This document shows, piece by piece, positions 17,057 through 25,153 of a stretch of 64,000 nt of DNA. Within the stretch, counting starts at the first letter, position 1; each line of letters starts with the position of its first letter. The translations under genes were made by a program, and so were the position numbers. Under the pieces are notes generated by a model. That model made no database searches. It was given only the letters and a program-made list of their open reading frames with translations, and was not told where the DNA came from. The stretch covers positions 992,001 through 1,056,000 of the forward strand of contig NZ_JAUSZZ010000001.1 in the NCBI RefSeq assembly GCF_030818075.1. The letters are read 5' to 3'. Source of the DNA: Microbacterium proteolyticum (GTDB lineage Bacteria; Actinomycetota; Actinomycetes; Actinomycetales; Microbacteriaceae).

Positions 17057-18628
17057 ATGACAGAATCCCTACCGATCGTCGAAGTCCGCGGCGCATCGAT
17101 CACGTTCCCCGGCGTCAAAGCCCTCGATGAGGTCCAGTTCCGACTGCTGCCGGGAGAGGTCCACACCCTCATGGGTGAGAACGGGGCGGGCAAGTCCACC
17201 CTCATCAAGGCGCTCACCGGCGTCTACCAGATCGACTCCGGCTCGATCCTCATCTTCGGCGAGGAGCGCCGGCTGACCGGCACCGCCTCGGCTCAGGCCG
17301 CCGGCATCTCGACGGTCTACCAAGAGGTCAACCTCTGCACGAACCTCACCATCGGCGAGAACGTCATGCTCGGTCACGAGATCCGCGGACCGCTGGGCAT
17401 CAATTGGCGCGCCACCCACAGCCGCGCCCAAGAGGCGCTGACCCGCATGGGCCTCGGTCATCTCGACACCCGTGCTCCGCTGTCGTCGATCTCGATCGCT
17501 CTCCAACAGCTCGTCGCCATCAGCCGCGCGATGGTCACCGACTCGAAGGTGCTCATCCTCGACGAGCCCACCTCCAGCCTGGATGCCGCCGAGGTCGAGG
17601 TGCTCTTCACCGTCATGCGGCGTCTGCGCGACCAGGGCGTGGCCATCCTCTTCGTCTCGCACTTCCTCGATCAGGTGTACGCCATCAGCGACCGCATCAC
17701 GGTCCTGCGCAACGGCGGCTTCGTCGGCGAGTACCTCACCCGCGACCTCGATCGCACCCAGCTCATCTCGAAGATGATCGGCAAAGACATCGAGGCCCTG
17801 CGCGCCCTCGGCTCCAACCGCCAGGTCGACGCGCGCGACCGCAGCGAGACCCCCGTCTACGCCGCCGAGGGAATCGGCCGCGCCGGGGCTCTCGCGCCCA
17901 CCGACATCGAGATCCACAGGGGTGAAGTCGTCGGGTTCGCGGGTCTGCTCGGGTCGGGCCGCACCGAACTCGCCCGCCTGATCGCCGGGGCGGACCGCGC
18001 CGACTCGGGCACCGTGCGTCTCAAGGGCAAGAAGGTCAACGTCAGCTCGCCGGTCTCGGGGCTCGGCAACCACATCGCCTACTCGACCGAGAACCGTCGC
18101 GACGACGGCATCATCGGCGACCTCAGCATCCGCGAGAACATCATGCTGGCCCTGCAGGCCAAGCGCGGATGGCTCCGCCGCATCCCCGCGAAAGAGGTCG
18201 ACCAGCTCGTCTCGACCTACATGGAGCGCTTCAGCGTCCGACCCAACGACCCCGATCGTCCCATCCGTCTCCTCTCCGGCGGCAACCAGCAGAAGGTCCT
18301 GCTGGGGCGCTGGCTCGCGACCGACCCCCAGCTCCTGCTGCTGGACGAACCGACGCGCGGGATCGACGTCGGCGCGAAGGCCGACATCCAGGAGACCGTC
18401 GCCGAGCTGGCCGAGGGCGGCATGAGCGTCGTGTTCATCTCGTCCGAGCTCGAAGAGGTCGTGCGCCTGTCCGAGCGCATCGTCATCATGAAGGACCACG
18501 AGAAGGTCGGCGAGATCGTCAACGGCCCCGACGTCACGGCGGAACGCGTCGTGTCGATCATCGCCGCCGAGAGTGAAGAAGAGGCAGAGGCTCAGACCGA
18601 GGCCCTCGCCGAAGGAGAGACCCGCTGA
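17057..18628 (+). CDS. Double-domain sugar ABC ATPase (YtfR-like)
   Basis: 523 residues; AGGAAG lies 10 bases upstream of ATG. Two nucleotide-binding domains: N-terminal Walker A GENGAGKST (about 39-47), Walker B VLILDEPTSSLD and a degenerate signature SSISIALQQ; the C-terminal half has a degenerate Walker A (LLGSGRTEL) and signature LSGGNQQKV with LLLLDEPTRGID. The odd SISIALQQ signature is the form seen in YtfR, supporting the furanose branch over the RbsA branch. Powers the two permeases encoded next. The C-terminal tail is very acidic (ESEEEAEAQTEALAEGE). Its stop overlaps the next ATG. Confidence 0.9.
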   Translation: MTESLPIVEVRGASITFPGVKALDEVQFRLLPGEVHTLMGENGAGKSTLIKALTGVYQIDSGSILIFGEERRLTGTASAQAAGISTVYQEVNLCTNLTIGENVMLGHEIRGPLGINWRATHSRAQEALTRMGLGHLDTRAPLSSISIALQQLVAISRAMVTDSKVLILDEPTSSLDAAEVEVLFTVMRRLRDQGVAILFVSHFLDQVYAISDRITVLRNGGFVGEYLTRDLDRTQLISKMIGKDIEALRALGSNRQVDARDRSETPVYAAEGIGRAGALAPTDIEIHRGEVVGFAGLLGSGRTELARLIAGADRADSGTVRLKGKKVNVSSPVSGLGNHIAYSTENRRDDGIIGDLSIRENIMLALQAKRGWLRRIPAKEVDQLVSTYMERFSVRPNDPDRPIRLLSGGNQQKVLLGRWLATDPQLLLLDEPTRGIDVGAKADIQETVAELAEGGMSVVFISSELEEVVRLSERIVIMKDHEKVGEIVNGPDVTAERVVSIIAAESEEEAEAQTEALAEGETR

Positions 18629-19665
18629 TGCCCGTTCTCAAGTCGCTGCTTCGGACCCCGTGGTTCTGGGGCATCATCGGCATCGTCCTGCTGCTGTCGC
18701 TCAACGTCATCAAGGATCCGACCTACCTCGCCGTCGGCATCAACCCCACGACCGGGCAGCTCTCGGGCAACGTGCTCGACATCCTGCGCGTCTCGGCGCC
18801 GATCATCATGATCGCCCTCGGCATGACCTTCGTCATCGCCACCAAGGGCATCGATCTGTCGGTCGGCTCGATCATGGCCGTCGGCGGCGCTGCCGCCATG
18901 GAACTGCTGCGGGCGCTCAACGCCCCGAGTTCGTTCGGGGCCATGTTCACCGCGATCGCCCTCGCCCTGCTCCTCGGCGCGGTCCTGGGCCTCATCAACG
19001 GTCTGCTGGTCTCGATCGTGGGTCTGCAGCCGTTCATCAGCACGCTGGTCATGATGCTGGCGGCCCGCGGAATCGCCCGCGTGATCACGGGCGGCCAGAA
19101 CACCAACTCGCAGAACCAGCCGTTCCAGCAGATCTCGAATGGTCAGGTGCTGGGACTGCCCATCAGCTTCGTCACGGCGATCGCCATCGTCGTGGTGGTG
19201 ACCGTCATCATGCGGCGTACCGCTCTGGGTCTCATGATCGAGTCGATCGGCGTGAACCCGGATGCCAGCCGGCTGGCCGGCATCCGCCCGCGCCCCATCC
19301 TCATCACCGTGTACGTGCTCTCGGGCATCCTCGCCGCCGGCGGTGGTCTGTTCACGGTGTCGGAGGTCATGACCGTCGACGTCTCGGGCACCGGCTACCA
19401 GATGGAGCTCGATGCGATCCTGGCCGTCGTCATCGGCGGGACCTCCCTCGCGGGAGGCAAGTTCTCCATCCTCGGGTCGACCGTCGGGGCGTTGCTGATC
19501 GCGACCCTCAACAAGACCGTCCTCTTCCTCGGGGTCTCCGCCGCGGCGACCCCGGCCTTCAAGGCCATCGTCATCGTGCTGCTCGTCCTGCTGCAGTCCG
19601 AGCGGGTGAGGACCTTCGTCCTCCAGGCCGGACGCCGCCGTACCCGTAAGGAGGTCGTCGCATGA
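18628..19665 (+). CDS. Furanose ABC permease 1 (YtfT-like)
   Basis: 345 residues with about 10 hydrophobic helices of the BPD_transp_2 fold. GMTFVIATKGIDLSVGSIMA and VVIGGTSLAGGKFSILGST are the permease consensus regions that contact the ATPase. It starts in a TGATG overlap with the ATPase gene and overlaps the next permease by ATGA. Two different permeases after one double ATPase is the YtfT/YjfF arrangement, probably a heterodimer in the membrane. Confidence 0.88.
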   Translation: MPVLKSLLRTPWFWGIIGIVLLLSLNVIKDPTYLAVGINPTTGQLSGNVLDILRVSAPIIMIALGMTFVIATKGIDLSVGSIMAVGGAAAMELLRALNAPSSFGAMFTAIALALLLGAVLGLINGLLVSIVGLQPFISTLVMMLAARGIARVITGGQNTNSQNQPFQQISNGQVLGLPISFVTAIAIVVVVTVIMRRTALGLMIESIGVNPDASRLAGIRPRPILITVYVLSGILAAGGGLFTVSEVMTVDVSGTGYQMELDAILAVVIGGTSLAGGKFSILGSTVGALLIATLNKTVLFLGVSAAATPAFKAIVIVLLVLLQSERVRTFVLQAGRRRTRKEVVA

Positions 19666-20714
19666 GCGCGACCGTCTCACCCCCGTCGCCCTCGCACGGC
19701 ACCGAAGTCCCGGTGCGGGGACTGGCGATCTCCCGCATGTGGGGGCGCAGCCAGTCCGCCATCCCGACGCTGGCCGCCGTCGTGCTCCTCGTGGCGATGC
19801 TCGTGTACGCCGAGCTCGCCTACGGCCGCGTGTTCCACGCCGGCACCATGTCGAGCCTGCTCGTCAGCTTCGCGCCGACGATCATCCTCGCCGTCGGCAT
19901 GACCATCGTCATCCTCTCGGGCGGTATCGACCTGTCGGTCGGCGCGGTTGTCGCCTTCACCTCGGTGTCGGGCGTCATGCTGATGAACAACGGCGTCAAC
20001 GGCTGGCTCGCCGTGGTCCTGATGATCGCGTTCGGCGCCCTCTTCGGGCTCGTCTCGGGCGTGCTGATCCAGTACTTCAACGTGCAGCCGTTCATCGCGA
20101 CCCTGGCCATGATGTTCCTCGCCCGGGGCCTGGCATCCATCCTGTCGACGGTGCCCGTCCAGGCGCCGGAGGGGGCGCCGATCCTGGTGCTCGCCACGGA
20201 CCTCAAGCTCTACGACGGGCCCAAGACCAACGACCTCGTGCTCACGCCCGGTTTCTTCGTGGCCGTGGTGGTGGTCGTCGCCGCCTTCTGGCTCCTGCAC
20301 CGCACCCGCACGGGTCGCACGGTCTACGGCATCGGCGGGGCCGAGAACTCTGCTCAGCTGATGGGCCTGCCCGTCGCCCGCACCCGGGTCGTCATCTACG
20401 TCCTGAGCGGAGCCCTCGCCGGCCTCGCGGCCGTCGTCTACACGGCCGAGGTGGGCGGCAAGGCGCAGAACGTCACGGGTATCGGATGGGAACTGGATGC
20501 CATCGCCGCCGTCGTCATCGGCGGAACGCTGCTCACCGGCGGGGCGGGCTACGTCCTGGGCTCCGTCGTCGGCTCGCTCGTGCTCGCGGCCCTGGCGATG
20601 ATCATCACCAAGGACGGCGGAATCCGTCCGGAGTACCTCACCATCATCACCGGCGGTATCCTGCTCGCGTTCGTCCTGCTGCAGCGCGTGCTGACCGCGC
20701 GGCGCCGAAAATGA
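19662..20714 (+). CDS. Furanose ABC permease 2 (YjfF-like)
   Basis: 350 residues of the same permease family as the gene before, with a longer hydrophilic N-terminus. TIVILSGGIDLSVGAVVAF and VVIGGTLLTGGAGYVLGSV are its family motifs; ~10 TM helices are visible. Likely partner of the upstream permease. The stop overlaps an ATG (20711), but the next gene more likely starts at a later GTG with its own ribosome site. Confidence 0.88.
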   Translation: MSATVSPPSPSHGTEVPVRGLAISRMWGRSQSAIPTLAAVVLLVAMLVYAELAYGRVFHAGTMSSLLVSFAPTIILAVGMTIVILSGGIDLSVGAVVAFTSVSGVMLMNNGVNGWLAVVLMIAFGALFGLVSGVLIQYFNVQPFIATLAMMFLARGLASILSTVPVQAPEGAPILVLATDLKLYDGPKTNDLVLTPGFFVAVVVVVAAFWLLHRTRTGRTVYGIGGAENSAQLMGLPVARTRVVIYVLSGALAGLAAVVYTAEVGGKAQNVTGIGWELDAIAAVVIGGTLLTGGAGYVLGSVVGSLVLAALAMIITKDGGIRPEYLTIITGGILLAFVLLQRVLTARRRK

Positions 20715-20752
20715 GCATCGTCGTCGACCCGCACCCCCGCAAGGAGAACATC

Positions 20753-21472
20753 GTGGCAGCGTCCCCTGCTGACATCACCCCCGACGTCCAGGCATCCATC
20801 GATCGTGTCCGCGAAGACGTCGCCCGGCTGCACGACGAGCTCGTGCGCTACAACCTCATCGTCTGGACCGGCGGCAACGTCTCGGGTCGGGTGCCCGGTG
20901 CCGATCTGTTCGTGATCAAGCCGTCGGGCGTCTCGTACGACGACCTCTCCCCGTCGAACATGATCCTGTGCGACCTGGACGGCAACGCCATTCCGGGCAC
21001 GCCCGGTAGTGAGCGCAGCCCCTCCAGCGACACCGCGGCGCACGCCTACGTCTACCGCCACATGCCCGAGGTCGGCGGTGTCGTGCACACGCACTCCACC
21101 TACGGCGTCGCGTGGGCGGCCCGGGGCGAGGAGATCCCCTGCGTCATCACGGCCATGGCCGACGAGTTCGGCGGCCCCATCCCGGTCGGCCCGTTCGCGA
21201 TCATCGGCGACGACTCGATCGGGCGCGGCATCGTCGAGACGCTGCGCGGTCATCGCTCGCGCGGCGTGATCATGCAGAACCACGGTCCGTTCACGATCGG
21301 CTCGAGCGCGAAGGATGCCGTGAAGGCGGCCGTCATGCTCGAAGACGTCGCCCGCACGGTGCACATCGCCCGTGAGGCAGGTCCGCTCATCCCGATCCCG
21401 CAGGACAAGATCGACGCCCTCTACAACCGTTACCAGAACGTCTACGGACAGAGCACGGACGATCGCCGATGA
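20753..21472 (+). CDS. araD: L-ribulose-5-phosphate 4-epimerase
   Basis: 239 residues from GTG 20753, chosen because AAGGAGA (20741-20747) fits it; ATG 20711 would add 14 residues without a site. Class II aldolase fold: GGNVSGR phosphate loop (40-46), D93, zinc ligands H112 and H114 in VHTHSTYG, and H177 in NHGPF. It converts L-ribulose 5-phosphate to D-xylulose 5-phosphate, the last step of L-arabinose entry to the pentose phosphate pathway. It overlaps the kinase gene by ATGA. Confidence 0.9.
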   Translation: MAASPADITPDVQASIDRVREDVARLHDELVRYNLIVWTGGNVSGRVPGADLFVIKPSGVSYDDLSPSNMILCDLDGNAIPGTPGSERSPSSDTAAHAYVYRHMPEVGGVVHTHSTYGVAWAARGEEIPCVITAMADEFGGPIPVGPFAIIGDDSIGRGIVETLRGHRSRGVIMQNHGPFTIGSSAKDAVKAAVMLEDVARTVHIAREAGPLIPIPQDKIDALYNRYQNVYGQSTDDRR

Positions 21473-23076
21473 GCGCGGCAGTCACCACGGCCGCCGAGAC
21501 GATCTCGTCCGGACGGGCGGCGCTCGGCATCGAGCTCGGCTCGACGCGCATCAAGGCCTGCCTCGTCGACGCCGATGACCCCACCCGCGTGCTGGCCACA
21601 GGCTCGCACGCATGGGAGAACCGCTACCGCGACGGCAACTGGACCTACGCACTCGAGGACGTCTGGACCGGCGTGCAGACCGCGTACGTGGCGCTCGCCG
21701 CCGACGTGAAGCGCCGCCACGGGGTCGAGATCGAAACGCTCGCGGCGGCCGGCGTCTCGGCGATGATGCACGGGTACCTGGCGTTCGACGCCGAGGGCGA
21801 CCTGCTGGTGCCGTTCCGCACCTGGCGGAACACCTCGACCGAGCGCGCCGCGGGCGTGCTCTCGGAGCTGCTGGGCACCAACATCCCCCTGCGCTGGTCG
21901 ATCGCCCACCTCTACCAGGCCGTGCTCGACGAGGAAGACCACATCCCCGACCTGCACTCGTTCACCACTCTCGCCGGATACGTCCACGAGAAGCTGACCG
22001 GCCGCCGTGTGCTCGGTATCGGCGACGCATCGGGCATGTTCCCGATCGACGTCGCGACGCGCGACTACGACGCGGCGATGATGGCGAAGTTCGACCGCCT
22101 CGTGACCGATCGCGCGCCCGGTCTCGAACTGCGCAGGCTCCTGCCCGACGTGCTCGTCGCCGGCGAGGCGGCGGGAGAACTGACCGCCGAGGGGGCGGCA
22201 CTGCTCGACCCGTCCGGCGTCCTGCGCCCCGGTGTGCTGTTCTGCGCGCCCGAGGGAGATGCGGGCACCGGGATGGTCGCGACCAACTCGGTCGCCCCCC
22301 GCACCGGAAACGTCAGCGCGGGCACGAGCATCTTCGCGATGGTGGTGCTCGAGCGTCCGCTTCGTCGTGCCCACGACGAGCTCGACCTCGTCACGACCCC
22401 GGCGGGCGACCTCGTCGCCATGGTGCACTGCAACAACGGTGCGAGCGAGCTCGCCGCCTGGGTCGGGATGTTCGAGCGGTTCGCCGCGATCGCCGGCGGA
22501 ACCCTCGACGCCGACGAGGTCTTCGAGGCGCTGTTCCTGGAGTCGCTGGACGGGGCGCCCGACGCCGGCGGCCTGCTCGCGTACAACCACCTCGCCGGCG
22601 AGCCGATCGCGGGCCTGCACGAGGGGCGTCCGCTCGTCGTGCGCACCCCCGACAGCCGTCTGACGCTGGCCAACTTCATGCGCGCTCAGCTGTACGGCGT
22701 GTTCGGCACCCTCGCGCTGGGGATGCGCGTGCTCTCCGAAGAGGGCGTCGAACTCGACCGCATGTACGCGCACGGCGGTGTGTTCCGCACAGCCGGCGTG
22801 GCGCAGCGCTTCCTCGCGGGGGCGCTGGACGCCCCGGTCGCCGTGGCCGCCACCGCGTCGGAGGGCGGTGCGTGGGGCATCGCCGTGCTCGCCGCGTTCG
22901 CTGCCGATACGGCCGGGCACCCCCTCGACACCTACCTCACCGACCGTGTGTTCGTTCAGACGACGTTCGAGTCGCTGGATCCGGACCCCGAGGACGTCCC
23001 CGGGTTCGCCGCCTACCTCACCCGATACCGCGCGGGTCTCGCCATCGAGCACGCCGCGATCGCGGCGACGCCCTGA
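21469..23076 (+). CDS. araB: FGGY-family kinase, probable L-ribulokinase
   Basis: 535 residues. The N-terminal phosphate-binding loop GIELGSTRIKACLVD and the middle GNVSAGTSIFAMVVLE are FGGY hallmarks, and the C-terminal MYAHGGVFRTAGVAQRFLAG is the adenosine region. It differs from the enterobacterial AraB type and looks like the actinobacterial form often labelled xylulokinase-like. Its place between araD and araA argues for phosphorylation of L-ribulose. It overlaps araD by 4 bases. Confidence 0.8.
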   Translation: MSAAVTTAAETISSGRAALGIELGSTRIKACLVDADDPTRVLATGSHAWENRYRDGNWTYALEDVWTGVQTAYVALAADVKRRHGVEIETLAAAGVSAMMHGYLAFDAEGDLLVPFRTWRNTSTERAAGVLSELLGTNIPLRWSIAHLYQAVLDEEDHIPDLHSFTTLAGYVHEKLTGRRVLGIGDASGMFPIDVATRDYDAAMMAKFDRLVTDRAPGLELRRLLPDVLVAGEAAGELTAEGAALLDPSGVLRPGVLFCAPEGDAGTGMVATNSVAPRTGNVSAGTSIFAMVVLERPLRRAHDELDLVTTPAGDLVAMVHCNNGASELAAWVGMFERFAAIAGGTLDADEVFEALFLESLDGAPDAGGLLAYNHLAGEPIAGLHEGRPLVVRTPDSRLTLANFMRAQLYGVFGTLALGMRVLSEEGVELDRMYAHGGVFRTAGVAQRFLAGALDAPVAVAATASEGGAWGIAVLAAFAADTAGHPLDTYLTDRVFVQTTFESLDPDPEDVPGFAAYLTRYRAGLAIEHAAIAATP

Positions 23077-23115
23077 CCAGGGCCGTCGCCTCACCCACCC
23101 AAAAGGAACATGTGC

Positions 23116-24627
23116 ATGTCTCGCTCCCCGCTCAAGAACGACCTCAACGGCTACGAGGTCTGGTTCGTCACCGGTAGCCAGAACCTCTACGGCGAAGAGA
23201 CGCTGAAGCAGGTCGCCGAGCAGTCGCAGGCCGTCGTCGAGGGCTTGAACGGTCTGCCGGTGAAGGTCGTCTGGAAGCCCGTGCTGAAGGACTCCGACAG
23301 CATCCGCCGCATGGCGCTGGAGGTCAACGGCCGCGACGATGTCATCGGCGTGATCGCGTGGATGCACACGTTCAGCCCCGCGAAGATGTGGATCTCGGGT
23401 CTGGACGCGCTGCAGAAGCCGCTGCTGCACCTGCACACGCAGGCCAATGTCGAACTGCCGTGGAACGACATCGACTTCGACTTCATGAACCTCAACCAGG
23501 CCGCGCACGGCGACCGGGAGTTCGGGTACATCCAGACGCGCCTCGGCGTCTCGCGCAAGACCGTCGTCGGCCACGTCTCGAACCCGGCGGTGCGCCAGCA
23601 GATCGAGGACTGGGAGCGCGCTGCGGCCGGCTGGACCGCCGCCCGCACCCTCAAGCTCGCCCGCTTCGGCGACAACATGCGCTTCGTCGCCGTCACCGAG
23701 GGCGACAAGACCGAGGCCGAGCTGCGTTTCGGCGTGCAGGTCAACACCTGGGGCGTCAACGAGCTCGTCGAGGCCGTCCAGGCAGCATCGGATGCCGACA
23801 TCGACGCGCTCGTGCAGGAGTACATCGACAGCTACGACGTGGTCGCCGAGCTGCTTCCCGGGGGAGCGCGTCACCAGCCGTTGCGCGACGGCGCCGCCAT
23901 CGAACTGGGCCTGCGCTCGTTCCTCGAGGAGGGTGGTTTCGGTGCGTTCACCACGTCGTTCGAAGACCTCGGTGCGCTGAAGCAGCTGCCCGGTCTCGCG
24001 GTGCAGCGCCTCATGGCCGAGGGCTACGGCTTCGGCGCCGAGGGCGACTGGAAGACGGCGATCCTCGTGCGCGTCGCGAACGTGATGGGTGCGGGCCTGC
24101 CCGGCGGTGCCTCGCTGATGGAGGACTACACCTACGACCTGGTTCCCGGGCAGGAGCGCATCCTCGGTGCTCACATGCTCGAGGTCTCGCCGACGCTGTC
24201 CTCGCAGAAGCCGCGACTCGAGATCCACGCGCTCGGCATCGGCGGCAAGGACGACCCGGTGCGCCTGGTCTTCACCGCCGACCCGGGCCCCGCGATCGTC
24301 GTCGCCCTCAGCGACATGCGCGACCGCTTCCGCCTGACCGCCAACGTCGTCGAGAACGTCGAGGCGCCCGACCTGCCGAAGCTCCCGGTGGGTCGCGCGG
24401 TCTGGAAGCCCGCGCCCGACTTCGCGACCTCGGCCGCGTGCTGGCTCGCTGCCGGTGCCGCCCACCACACCGTCATGACGACGGCCGTGGGCATCGAGGT
24501 GTTCCGCGACTTCGCCGAGATCGCCAAGACCGAGCTCGTCGTCATCGACGACGACACCACGGTCCGCGGCTTCCAGAGCGAGCTGCGCTGGAACCAGGCG
24601 TACTACCGCCTGGCCCAGGGCCTGTAA
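23116..24627 (+). CDS. araA: L-arabinose isomerase
   Basis: 503 residues from ATG 23116; AAAAGGA is 8 bases upstream, while the alternative ATG 23110 is only 2 bases from it. The N-terminus [20 protein letters not shown] is diagnostic for AraA, followed by [28 protein letters not shown], GEGxWKTA-type [12 protein letters not shown] and AAHHTVM. It converts L-arabinose to L-ribulose with a divalent metal, in the cytosol. It is the last gene of the operon. Confidence 0.96.
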   Translation: MSRSPLKNDLNGYEVWFVTGSQNLYGEETLKQVAEQSQAVVEGLNGLPVKVVWKPVLKDSDSIRRMALEVNGRDDVIGVIAWMHTFSPAKMWISGLDALQKPLLHLHTQANVELPWNDIDFDFMNLNQAAHGDREFGYIQTRLGVSRKTVVGHVSNPAVRQQIEDWERAAAGWTAARTLKLARFGDNMRFVAVTEGDKTEAELRFGVQVNTWGVNELVEAVQAASDADIDALVQEYIDSYDVVAELLPGGARHQPLRDGAAIELGLRSFLEEGGFGAFTTSFEDLGALKQLPGLAVQRLMAEGYGFGAEGDWKTAILVRVANVMGAGLPGGASLMEDYTYDLVPGQERILGAHMLEVSPTLSSQKPRLEIHALGIGGKDDPVRLVFTADPGPAIVVALSDMRDRFRLTANVVENVEAPDLPKLPVGRAVWKPAPDFATSAACWLAAGAAHHTVMTTAVGIEVFRDFAEIAKTELVVIDDDTTVRGFQSELRWNQAYYRLAQGL

Positions 24628-24634
24628 GACCCGT

Positions 24635-24663
24635 CGCCCCGGGTGCCGCACTGCCCCGGGGCG
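24635..24663 (+). terminator. Hairpin after araA
   Basis: CGCCCCGG (24635-24642) pairs with CCGGGGCG (24656-24663) around a 13-base loop, 8 bases after the araA stop. Alternative overlapping pairs exist in the same GC-rich stretch. Confidence 0.5.
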
Positions 24664-25089
24664 ATGCGGCACTCGCGCGTCCTGTTCGCTCGGGACGCGT
24701 GCCGCGCGCCGGTTCGACCGACGCACGGATCGTGCCCCGGAATCGTCGTAGCGGTGGGCTGCGGCGAGACCGGGGCACATCTGCGTGCGGGCGCGTCTCG
24801 CGCTCGCCCGGCGGTTCGGGGCGGTGCTCACGCTTCGCCGGCGGACACTCCTCGGCCCCGAACGGCGGAACCGGCCCCGCACTGAGGGACGAGCCCCGGG
24901 TGAAGCCCCGGGGGCCGTGGCGCCGTGAGACTGCTTCCCGCCGACACGTCGCTCGCAGGGTGCAGCCGTCTCATCGGGTGGATTCCGTCTCGCGGCGTCG
25001 CTGCACCACGTCGGGAGGGCGCCGGCGCGCCGCTGCGCTGCCGCCGTCGGAGCGGCGCACGCTGACGGCACGAGAGCCCGGGAACGACA

Positions 25090-25146
25090 CAGGCCCCGGT
25101 GGAGAGGAGTCCACCGGGGCCTGGACCGTCACCCGAGGGTGACGGT
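25090..25146 (-). terminator. Tandem hairpins after the 25154 GH43 gene
   Basis: Two adjacent stems: 14 bp perfect (25090-25103 with 25110-25123, CAGGCCCCGGTGGA) and 9 bp (ACCGTCACC 25125-25133 with 25138-25146). They start within 10 bases of the minus-strand stop and would also stop read-through from araA. Confidence 0.75.
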
Positions 25147-25153
25147 GCGGGGG

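Larger units (their letters stand above)
24628..25153. other. Gap between convergent araA and GH43 genes
   Basis: 526 bases with no plausible gene. It contains terminator-like hairpins at both ends; nothing recognisable lies between 24670 and 25085. Confidence 0.6.

Noticed and set aside
21442..25071. 1,209-codon minus-strand frame opposite araD-araB-araA
   Set aside because: Antisense shadow of the strongly recognised ara genes; no family and biased composition.
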